From Protofrankia sp963555915 (GTDB taxonomy: Bacteria > Actinomycetota > Actinomycetes > Frankiales > Frankiaceae): DNA of 49,113 nucleotides. The stretch covers positions 1 through 49,113 of the forward strand of contig NZ_CAUVXL010000234.1 of the NCBI RefSeq assembly GCF_963555915.1, given 5' to 3'. This document shows, piece by piece, positions 7,925 to 14,984 of the stretch. Positions within the stretch are counted from its first letter, which is position 1; the number at the start of each line of letters is the position of its first letter. A program made the translations under genes and the position numbers. The notes under the pieces were generated by a model. That model had not been told where the DNA came from and did not search any database. It saw nothing but the letters and a program-made list of their open reading frames with translations.

Positions 7925-8884
7925 TTACGCCTTGTGCTTCTCGATCGCGTCGGTGAGCTGCGGGACGACGTTGAAAAGGTCGCCCACGATGCCGTAGTCG
8001 GCGAATTCGAAGATCGGCGCTTCCGGATCCTTGTTGATCGCGACGATCATCTTGGACGTCTGCATTCCGGCCCGGTGCTGGATCGCCCCGGAGATGCCGA
8101 CCGCGATGTAGAGCTGCGGCGACACCGTCTTTCCGGTCTGCCCGACCTGGTTCTGGTGGGGATACCAGCCGGCGTCAGTCGCCGCACGGGACGCCCCCAC
8201 CGCGGCGCCGAGCGTGTCCGCCAACTTCTCGACGAGGGCGAAGTGCTCGGCGGCGCCCAGACCGCGGCCGCCGGAGACGACGATCTGCGCCTCGGTGAGG
8301 TCGGGGCGACCCGACTTGGCCTCAACAACCCGGTCAAGGATCTTCGCCGACCTGGCGGAGTCCGAGATCGTGATGTCGACCTTCTCCTCGGTCGGCGTAC
8401 CCGGGGCAGCCACCGGTGGGGTCGTGTTCGGCCGCACCGCGAAGACCGGCGTCCCCTTGGTGACCTTCGAGGTGACGATCGTCGAACCACCGAAGATGCC
8501 TTGGGTAGCGGCCAGGTCCGGCGTGAGGCCGACCGCGTCCCAGATCAGGCCCGACCCGGTCTTGGCCGCCGTGCGCGCGGCGGCTTCCCTGGCATCCGGG
8601 GTGGCCGCGGTCAGGACCGCTACCGGAGACCTGTCGGTCACCAGCTTGGCCAGGACCTCAGCCACCGGGGCCACCACGTAGTCGGTGACGTCCTCGGACT
8701 CGACGACGTAGACCGTGGACGCGCCGTACTGAGCCAGGAAGTCCTTGGCTTTCGCGTACGTTCCGGGCGCGCCGAGGAAGACCGCGGACGCCTCACCCAG
8801 CGACCGGGCGAGCGTCAGCAGCTCGGCGGTGACTTTTTTCGGCTCGCCGTCTGCATGCTCGACGAGAACTAGAACCTCAGCCAT
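7925..8884 (-). CDS. etfA: Electron transfer flavoprotein alpha subunit
   Basis: This is a canonical 319-aa EtfA. It starts MAEVLVLVEHADG and ends with the FAD domain: DAGWYPHQNQVGQTG, SPQLYIAVGISGAIQH and MIVAINKDPEAPIFEFADY. With EtfB it forms the soluble ETF that accepts electrons from acyl-CoA and other dehydrogenases and passes them to ETF:quinone oxidoreductase. It follows etfB by 13 nt in the same operon. It is separate from the mycofactocin-type ETF on the other strand, so this locus encodes two ETF pairs. Confidence 0.96.
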   Translation of the reverse strand: MAEVLVLVEHADGEPKKVTAELLTLARSLGEASAVFLGAPGTYAKAKDFLAQYGASTVYVVESEDVTDYVVAPVAEVLAKLVTDRSPVAVLTAATPDAREAAARTAAKTGSGLIWDAVGLTPDLAATQGIFGGSTIVTSKVTKGTPVFAVRPNTTPPVAAPGTPTEEKVDITISDSARSAKILDRVVEAKSGRPDLTEAQIVVSGGRGLGAAEHFALVEKLADTLGAAVGASRAATDAGWYPHQNQVGQTGKTVSPQLYIAVGISGAIQHRAGMQTSKMIVAINKDPEAPIFEFADYGIVGDLFNVVPQLTDAIEKHKA

Positions 8885-8897
8885 CGGACAAGACCCC

Positions 8898-9683
8898 TCA
8901 GATCAGCTTCTGCGCGGCGAGGAACTCAGCGGCCCTGGTGCCACCGTCGCCCTCGTCCTTGACGATCGTTCCGCTCTGACGGGGCGGAGCGGCCTGAGCG
9001 TCCAGCACCGTCGACGCAGCGTTGGCGAGGCCCACCGTGCCAGCATCCAGGCCCGCGTCCGCGACGGACAGAGTGGTCAGCGGCTTCTTCTTCGCCGCCA
9101 TGATGCCCTTGAACGACGGATAACGCGGCTGATTGATCTTCTCGACAACCCCGACAACCACAGGTGTGGACGCTTCCACGAGGAAGTAGCCGTTGTCAGC
9201 CAGCCGTTCGATCCGCACTGTGCCGGCACCCGGGTCGACGGTCACCTTACGGGCCTGGGTCAGCTGCGGGAATCCGAGCCGCTCGGCAAGCAACGCACCC
9301 AGCACACCGCCTCGGGCATCGGACGCCTCAGTAGCGGTGATAACAATATCAGGCGAAAGCGTTGAAATAACCTTCGCGAGCGCAGCGGACGTCTGCAGGG
9401 CATCGGAGCCGGCCAGCGCCTCGTCGGTGATATGGACGGCCTTGTCCGCGCCCATCGACAGTGCCTTACGCACGGTTTCCAAGGCCTTCTCGGGACCCAT
9501 GGTGACCACCGTCACCTCGCCACCATGAGCCTCTTTGATCTTCAGGGCCTCCTCGACCCCGTACTCGTCCATTTCGTTCATGACGTTGTCGACGCTCTTG
9601 CGATCCGTCGTCCTGGTTGCGGGATCGAGCTTCTTCTCCGCCCAGGTATCCGGAACCTGCTTGACGGTGACGACGATGTTCAC
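8898..9683 (-). CDS. etfB: Electron transfer flavoprotein beta subunit
   Basis: This 261-aa protein begins MNIVVTVKQVPDT from a GTG at 9683, with GGAGG upstream. An in-frame codon at 9707 would add eight non-family residues. It has YGVEEALKIKEAHGGEVTVV and the AMP-binding segment ATEASDARGGVLGALLAERL. It forms the EtfAB heterodimer with the next gene. The promoter must lie in the 263-bp gap shared with the divergent regulator. Confidence 0.96.
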   Translation of the reverse strand: MNIVVTVKQVPDTWAEKKLDPATRTTDRKSVDNVMNEMDEYGVEEALKIKEAHGGEVTVVTMGPEKALETVRKALSMGADKAVHITDEALAGSDALQTSAALAKVISTLSPDIVITATEASDARGGVLGALLAERLGFPQLTQARKVTVDPGAGTVRIERLADNGYFLVEASTPVVVGVVEKINQPRYPSFKGIMAAKKKPLTTLSVADAGLDAGTVGLANAASTVLDAQAAPPRQSGTIVKDEGDGGTRAAEFLAAQKLI

Positions 9684-9946
9684 GCCTCGGGGCCTCCGTA
9701 GCCACATTCATGGGTCTTCATTGCTCTTGACATGGTCGCACCTGCGTCGTTGACACGCTCAATGATCGTCGACGTGACCCAGGTCGCACTCGACCCATCC
9801 TGCACGCCAGGCTCCTGGTGCGTGCATTCGCACGCGCGTCTGCACGCCCCCTTCCATCATTGTGACAGCTCCACTACGTTGTGTCTCACAACGCATCGTC
9901 TGGCCATTGCATCATGAAATATCACGTAATGAGCTACGGGGGCTCA
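9684..9946. promoter_or_regulatory. Divergent promoter region of etfBA and the HTH/TPR regulator
   Basis: This 263-bp gap has no convincing gene. A perfect inverted repeat CGTTGTG-TCT-CACAACG lies at 9877-9893, about 55 nt before the regulator start. A smaller GCGTGC/GCACGC hairpin lies near 9820-9835. The inverted repeat has the size of a dimer-bound operator and might be used by the regulator itself; that is inference. An A/T-richer stretch at 9910-9935 could hold a -10 box, but I cannot assign one. Confidence 0.5.
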
Positions 9947-11371
9947 ATGAACAGACAACAATCGTCGGCCGATCAAGAAACGATCAACTGCGGACCGCAT
10001 CAAACGCTATTCGGACGGTTACTTGCCGAAGCGTCGGTCTCCGACACTCGCTTCGCCCGACAGGTCAACGAACGCGCGCGCCGACAACGAAACGTTGATC
10101 TCGGTCTTGCGCGTACCACGGTAGGGCACTGGCGTCGCGGAATGCGCCCCCGTGACCCCATGGTGGCCGAGCTCGCCGCCGCCGAGATGTCGATGCTGGT
10201 CGGCTACCCCATCGCGCCATCCGATCTCGGTTGGCGCGGCGAGGCCTATCACGGCGACGACTTCGGGCTCGCCGTAGCCGAGAAACCCTCGGGCACTCTT
10301 CGGACTATTGCCGGACTCTCGGGGCGAGATATGCGCAGACGCGACCTCTTATACGACGGAGCGGTCTTCGTCGCCGCCGCCTTCGCCGACCCCGTGCTGG
10401 CGAGCCTCACCGGAGTCGTCGAAACGATCAGCCGGGACGAGATCGTACCTCCGGTACCGACCGCGTCCATGATCAGAGATATGACCGAGACCTTCCGCAA
10501 GCTCGACGCCCGCTACGGCGGCGCCGAGATTCGCGGACAGGTGGTCGCCTTCCTGCACGACCGCGCGAGAGCGGCGCTGGAGAACCGCCACACGCCGGAC
10601 CTGTTCAGCTCGCTCGCCGAACTTACCCAGTTCAGTGGCTGGCTCGCTCAGGATTGCGACCGCCAGGCACTTGCCCAGCGCTACTACATCCAAGCGCTGG
10701 GCCTCGCGGAACACAGCGGGGACACGATGCTCGCCAGCCGGATCCTGTCCGCCATGAGCGACCAGGCCGGCCGCCTCGGTCAGTACCGGCAGAGCCTGGC
10801 CATGGCGAAGGCCGCCATCGACCGTTCCCACGGCTCGGCGTCTCCCACGGTCCGGGCGATGCTGCACGACAAACACGCCTGGGCACTGGGCCGCATGGGC
10901 GACGAGCCCGGCTGCAGCCAGGCGCTGATCGACATGGAGGACGAACTCGAACGCGCGAAGCCTGGTGACGGTCCACAATGGGCCTCCCACTACGACGAAG
11001 TGGACGTGGCCGAATGCAAAGGCCACTGTTTTCTGCTGCTCGGCAAGGCGAAGGCGGCCGAACCCCTGCTACTGGAATCCCGTTCCCGCCCGCCTGCTTC
11101 CCGGACCCGGACCCGCAGCTATGCCGAGGCGGATCTCGCGCTGTCGTATCTGCGCCAGCACGGCCCGGACGTCGAAGCCGCGCTGGACGCGGCGAGCCGC
11201 GCGATTGACCTCGCCGGCCAGTTGGATTCGGCGCGGATCACCGACAAGTTGCGTGAGGTTGACCGCCGGTTGAGCCGGCATGACGATGTCGTCGCAGTCC
11301 GGGAGTTGCGGGCGCGCTCGGCACCGCTGATCGCCCGCACGGAGAGCCACACCCAGGTGGCGGTGGCATAA
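9947..11371 (+). CDS. Actinobacterial HTH/TPR transcriptional regulator
   Basis: The 474-aa protein has an N-terminal helix-turn-helix-like region (TLFGRLLAEASVSDTRFARQ to TTVGHWRRGMRPRDP, about 20-80). A long alpha-helical TPR-type region follows, for example LAQRYYIQALGLAEHSGD, RILSAMSDQAGRLGQYRQSL and HDKHAWALGRMGDEPGCSQA. This layout is common in regulators of development and secondary metabolism in actinomycetes, where the TPR part may bind a peptide or partner. The ATG at 9947 follows a G-rich site (ACGGGGG). Longer in-frame starts exist back to 9881 but would overlap the inverted repeat. Its targets are unknown; the divergent etfBA operon is the nearest candidate. Confidence 0.78.
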   Translation: MNRQQSSADQETINCGPHQTLFGRLLAEASVSDTRFARQVNERARRQRNVDLGLARTTVGHWRRGMRPRDPMVAELAAAEMSMLVGYPIAPSDLGWRGEAYHGDDFGLAVAEKPSGTLRTIAGLSGRDMRRRDLLYDGAVFVAAAFADPVLASLTGVVETISRDEIVPPVPTASMIRDMTETFRKLDARYGGAEIRGQVVAFLHDRARAALENRHTPDLFSSLAELTQFSGWLAQDCDRQALAQRYYIQALGLAEHSGDTMLASRILSAMSDQAGRLGQYRQSLAMAKAAIDRSHGSASPTVRAMLHDKHAWALGRMGDEPGCSQALIDMEDELERAKPGDGPQWASHYDEVDVAECKGHCFLLLGKAKAAEPLLLESRSRPPASRTRTRSYAEADLALSYLRQHGPDVEAALDAASRAIDLAGQLDSARITDKLREVDRRLSRHDDVVAVRELRARSAPLIARTESHTQVAVA

Positions 11372-11569
11372 CGCGGCCGGGTACATACCGCGGCCAGGTA
11401 CATACAACGCGGCCGGCCGGCGCGGCCGGGTATGCCGGCCGGCCGGTGCCTGTGACGTACACCGGCCGCGGCCGCGGCCGCGCCTGTCGGCTGGCGATGA
11501 CCGGCTGGCGATGACTGAAAGCGCTCCGTCGGCCCCGCCGCCGGCCACGAACCTCCCGGCCGGCAGTCT
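11372..11569. repeat. Repeat-rich intergenic region
   Basis: This gap has no gene. It holds two 17-bp tandem units (11372-11388 and 11389-11405), a perfect 11-bp inverted repeat GGCCGGCCGGC/GCCGGCCGGCC (11411-11421 with 11434-11444), GGCCGC runs, and two 14-bp units CGGCTGGCGATGAC (11488-11501, 11502-11515). The hairpin may end transcription of the regulator gene. Confidence 0.85.
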
Positions 11570-12634
11570 ATGAACATGACCCCGCACTCGGACACCGGCT
11601 CTGACCTGCCCGTGTACCCCGAAGACGACGACCACGTGGTGCCATCGAAGCGCGGCGCCGCCGGGGTGATTCCGCCGCGGACTCTGGTGATTCTTTTTTC
11701 CTGGCTGGCAGTCGGCAACCTCGGGGTCATCACGCTGGGCCGCGCCCTCCATCTGGATGACGCGCTGAGCTGGCCCTACTCGGGGATCAACGCCTTCACC
11801 CCGGTCGAATTCCTGCCGGCCTATGTGGTGTTGGCCGTCAGTTTCGCATTGCGACGCAACCGGCTGTTGATCGTCTCAACGCTGGTCATCATCGCCCACC
11901 TGTACTGGACCGTACCCGAGCTCTGGCCGGGGAAGCCCGAAAGCGCTCCCGCCGGCTCGGCGAAAGTGCGGATGATGAGTGCGAACCTGCTGTACACGAA
12001 CGAGAACGCCGGACGGCTGGGTACCCAGATCCGCGCGGAGGGACCCGACATCCTCGTTCTGGAGGAGGCCACCCCCCTTACCCTGGCTGCGGTCGAGAAG
12101 TCCGGGGCACTGGCAGCTTTCCCCTACCAGGACGTCCGTTCCCAGCCGAATCCGTTCGGAATCGCGGTGTTCTCCCGTTTCCCGTTGGTCGAGCCGGAGC
12201 TGCGGTCGGTTGCAGACCTGCCGTCACTGCGGCTGACGGTGCAGGTGGACGCGGCGCATCAGTTCCGCCTTTTCGCTGTCCACACGGTCGCGCCGATCAA
12301 CGGCGGCTCCGCCCCTCGGTGGCGCAGCCAACTGGACAACCTGCGGGCCGACGTCGCCCGCACGCCCATCCCGGTGGTGCTCGCAGGCGACTTCAACGCC
12401 ACCCGCGACCACCGACCGTTCCAACGCCTGCTAAATGATCATCTTCGCGATGCCCACGACGTGGTCGGTGCCGGCTGGACACCCACCTGGAACGCGGACC
12501 ACCTGGTGCTGCCGCCGCTGCTGCGCATCGACCACGTCCTTGCCTCGCCGCAGTTCGCCGTCACCGGCTACCAGGTGGGCGCGGCGTTCGGTAGCGACCA
12601 CAAACCCCTCATCGTCGATCTCGCCCTGCGCTGA
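11570..12634 (+). CDS. Membrane-anchored endonuclease/exonuclease/phosphatase (EEP) family protein
   Basis: Three hydrophobic segments lie near residues 35-55, 70-90 and 95-112 (for example LVILFSWLAVGNLGVITLG). A 230-aa EEP domain follows: MSANLLYTNEN, ILVLEEATP, FGIAVFSRFP, VHTVAP, VLAGDFNAT, LRIDHVLAS and the final GSDHKPLIVDL. The Asp, Asn and His of these motifs form the metal-dependent phosphodiesterase site of the DNase I/sphingomyelinase-type fold. The catalytic domain probably faces outward, as in similar actinobacterial proteins (inference). Its substrate could be a nucleic acid, a phospholipid or an inositol phosphate. An in-frame ATG at 11576 is an equal start option. The 3' end is duplicated just past the stop. 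Confidence 0.85.
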   Translation: MNMTPHSDTGSDLPVYPEDDDHVVPSKRGAAGVIPPRTLVILFSWLAVGNLGVITLGRALHLDDALSWPYSGINAFTPVEFLPAYVVLAVSFALRRNRLLIVSTLVIIAHLYWTVPELWPGKPESAPAGSAKVRMMSANLLYTNENAGRLGTQIRAEGPDILVLEEATPLTLAAVEKSGALAAFPYQDVRSQPNPFGIAVFSRFPLVEPELRSVADLPSLRLTVQVDAAHQFRLFAVHTVAPINGGSAPRWRSQLDNLRADVARTPIPVVLAGDFNATRDHRPFQRLLNDHLRDAHDVVGAGWTPTWNADHLVLPPLLRIDHVLASPQFAVTGYQVGAAFGSDHKPLIVDLALR

Positions 12635-12659
12635 CTCCCGCTCGCCCTGCGCTGACTCC
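12620..12659 (+). repeat. Direct duplication of the EEP gene 3' end
   Basis: CTCGCCCTGCGCTGACTCC occurs at 12620-12638 and again at 12641-12659 (21-bp period). The first copy encodes the last residues LALR and the stop; the second lies after the stop. Confidence 0.92.
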
Positions 12660-12688
12660 GGCACCCGTTCCGGGAGATCATCACATCC

Positions 12689-12736
12689 AACGATGTGAAC
12701 CTGATGCGACGGGAGCAACACCGGATTCACATCGTT
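12689..12736. terminator. Inverted repeat between convergent EEP and M48 genes
   Basis: AACGATGTGAA (12689-12699) and TTCACATCGTT (12726-12736) form a perfect 11-bp stem with a 26-nt loop. The place between two converging genes suggests a bidirectional terminator. The lower G+C than its surroundings and the long loop also allow a protein-binding site. Confidence 0.5.
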
Positions 12737-12781
12737 CGGCGGCGCTCCGCCCGGTGTTCGGCGGCACCCCGCCCTGTCCTG

Positions 12782-13786
12782 CTAGGCAGAGGTGGTCCAG
12801 ACCGCGAGTCCGGTTCCGCAGGCCGTGCAGAAGTTCTCGGTCGGCCGCGCCGGCTTCACGCAGGTCAGGCATACACGACTGCCGGCCCGCACCGCATAGA
12901 TCCCATCGAGGATCCTCCTGGGCTCGTCCTCGCGCAGCCACTGGTCAAAAAAGCGGGCGCGCTCGACCGTGAGTGGGTGGGATCCGGTGGTCCGGATCCG
13001 CATGCGGTGAAACCGGGTCAGCCTGCTCTGCTCGGCCATGTCGTCCAGCAACCGTGCCTGCTCAAGAAAAGCGGCGGGGTTCATCTGGTCCAGCCAGCGG
13101 GTCGCCCCGCCAGCCAACTTCATCATCATCCGGACGCATGGATCGGGATCCTGGACCGCGAGCATCGCCGCCCGGTCTGCGGTCAGCTCCGCCTTGCGCG
13201 ACCAGGCCGCGAGCCCCGCCCCGAGGCCGAAGGCCGCGATGTTGTTGACAACGGCGTTCGACCGCCGGGCCACTCCCGCGCCCATCGCCCCGCTGACAAT
13301 TCGTGCCATGGTCCCATATAGAACGTGACCGCATTTGACGTGCCCGATTTCATGCCCGAGCACGGCCAGCAGCTCATCGTCATCCATGATCTCGATGAGA
13401 TCGGTGAAAAGCACGATGTACGGATGGTTGTGCCCGGCCGTATAGGCATCGACCGGCCCACGCCGGATGTAGAGCTCAGGCTCTGGAACGTCCAAAATCG
13501 CGCACGTCTCGCGCAGTATGGCGTGGATCCCCGGAAATTGGCGGGGACCGACCTTCACGCTCGATGCCGTATTCTCCACGTACTGGGTACGTTCGACACC
13601 CCATTCGATGTATTTGGCCACGACCCGGTCGAACCCGGGAAGGCGCTTCAACGTACGGGTGGCCCGCCGGTCAAGCGGATGTCGGAACGCGTCCGGATCG
13701 AGCCCTGGCAGGCGAATCCGTCCACTGTCTGGGACGGCGTTCACCGACGGCTTCCGGATGCTGACAACCTCGTCGGCTTCGGCCAT
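12782..13786 (-). CDS. M48-family zinc metallopeptidase with C-terminal zinc ribbon
   Basis: The M48 catalytic motif HEIGH lies in LLAVLGHEIGHVKCGH, and the downstream zinc-binding Glu region is ELTADRAAM. The upstream part has the Ste24/HtpX-like NHPYIVLFTDLIEIMDDDEL. The 334-aa form begins MAEADEVVSIRKP at 13786, preceded by GAGAGGTGGGGG. The frame is open to an ATG at 13852, which has a weaker ribosome site. No strong membrane helix is seen apart from a short apolar stretch after the motif. The last 35 residues hold CLTCVKPARPTENFCTACG, a CxxC...CxxC ribbon that may bind a second zinc. A role in protein quality control is likely from the family; the substrate is unknown. Confidence 0.88.
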   Translation of the reverse strand: MAEADEVVSIRKPSVNAVPDSGRIRLPGLDPDAFRHPLDRRATRTLKRLPGFDRVVAKYIEWGVERTQYVENTASSVKVGPRQFPGIHAILRETCAILDVPEPELYIRRGPVDAYTAGHNHPYIVLFTDLIEIMDDDELLAVLGHEIGHVKCGHVLYGTMARIVSGAMGAGVARRSNAVVNNIAAFGLGAGLAAWSRKAELTADRAAMLAVQDPDPCVRMMMKLAGGATRWLDQMNPAAFLEQARLLDDMAEQSRLTRFHRMRIRTTGSHPLTVERARFFDQWLREDEPRRILDGIYAVRAGSRVCLTCVKPARPTENFCTACGTGLAVWTTSA

Positions 13787-13947
13787 CCCCCACCTCTCGT
13801 GGCGCCCGTCCCCGGTCGCATTGTCGACCGAAGCCGGGATGTCAGGCGTCATAGTAGAGCGCCCCGTCGCCCCACGACAGCCCTACGCTCGAACGCGAGG
13901 ACGTCACCTGCGCGACACCGGACCCGCCACACCCGACCGGCAACGAT

Positions 13948-14003
13948 GAGCGTCGGCAGGTCAGCGTCGGCGGGTGAGCGTCGGCAGGTGAGCGTCGGCA
14001 ACC
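13948..14003. repeat. Four tandem 14-bp repeats
   Basis: Units of the type GAGCGTCGGCAGGT are at 13948, 13962, 13976 and 13990, with one or two changes each. They lie between the enoyl-CoA hydratase stop and the M48 gene. The unit length is not divisible by three and no gene covers them. Confidence 0.93.
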
Positions 14004-14011
14004 GGTCACCG

Positions 14012-14788
14012 TCAACGGCCGACGAAGTCCGCCTTGCCCGGGCCCCGCTCGGCAAAGGACTCCATGCCGATGCGCTTATCCTCGGTCCCGAACAGCCCGG
14101 TGAACACCGCGGTCTCCAGCCGTAGCCCGTCGGACAGTCCAACGTCCAAACCGTCGTCGATCGCCACCTTGGCCGCCCGCAGCGCCAGCGACGGCCCCTG
14201 CGTGAACCGGCCGGCCAGGCGCAGAGCCTCGGCGTAGACGTCGTCCGGGGCCACCACCCGGTCGGCGAGACCGATCTCCTTGGCCTCGGGTGCGCGCACC
14301 TGGCGACCCGTGAATATCAGGTCCTTGGCCCTGGCGGCGCCGATCAGCCGGGGCAGCCGCTGCGTTCCGCCCGCGCCTGGGATGACTCCGAGCAGGATCT
14401 CGGGCAGCCCGACCTTGGCGTCGTCACCGAAAACCCGGAAGTCGGCACACAGGGCGAGCTCCAGCCCGCCACCGAGGGCGTATCCGGTCACTGCGGCGAC
14501 CACGGGCTTGGGGATACGGGCCACCTGCTCGAAGGTTGCGGTGAGTTCACTGACCCACGCCAGGATCTCGGCGTAGCCCATCGGGGTCATTTCCTTGATG
14601 TCGGCTCCGGCCGCGAACACCTTGGGACCGCCGTAGAGCACGACGGCCCGAACGTCGGAACGGGCCGCCGCCTGCGCCGCTGCCACCCTCAGCTCGCCGG
14701 TGAGCTGGCTGTCAATCGCGTTCATCGCAGGCCGGTCCAACCTGATCGTGCCTATTGCGTTGTCGACCTCAAAGTGCACGACCGCCAC
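14012..14788 (-). CDS. Enoyl-CoA hydratase/isomerase family protein
   Basis: The 258-aa crotonase-fold protein probably hydrates trans-2-enoyl-CoA in fatty-acid beta-oxidation. The oxyanion-hole segments are FAAGADIKEM and TGYALGGGLELALCAD, and the two candidate catalytic glutamates are in GGGLELALC and VGLPEILLGVIPGAGGTQ. Length and motifs are typical. It stands alone on the - strand, divergent from glgX with a 196-bp gap. The hydratase-type Glu pair supports hydratase over isomerase. Confidence 0.93.
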   Translation of the reverse strand: MAVVHFEVDNAIGTIRLDRPAMNAIDSQLTGELRVAAAQAAARSDVRAVVLYGGPKVFAAGADIKEMTPMGYAEILAWVSELTATFEQVARIPKPVVAAVTGYALGGGLELALCADFRVFGDDAKVGLPEILLGVIPGAGGTQRLPRLIGAARAKDLIFTGRQVRAPEAKEIGLADRVVAPDDVYAEALRLAGRFTQGPSLALRAAKVAIDDGLDVGLSDGLRLETAVFTGLFGTEDKRIGMESFAERGPGKADFVGR

Positions 14789-14984
14789 CGGCCGACCTCC
14801 TCAGCTCACCACCGCGGATCACTACCGCGAATCGCTCCTGCGGACTACTACTTCGGATCAGTACCAGGGATCGGTGCCGCGCTTTCCGGACCCCTGACGC
14901 ACCTTAGGCCGTAACCGCCTGATCTTCACGGATACGTCATGAGCACGGTCCGACATCGACCCCGGCCTCTGATCGCCACGTGAG

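Noticed and set aside
7811..8872. 353-aa open frame on the + strand opposite etfA
   Set aside because: It has no family motif and its start lies in the terminator hairpin; etfA on the other strand is certain.
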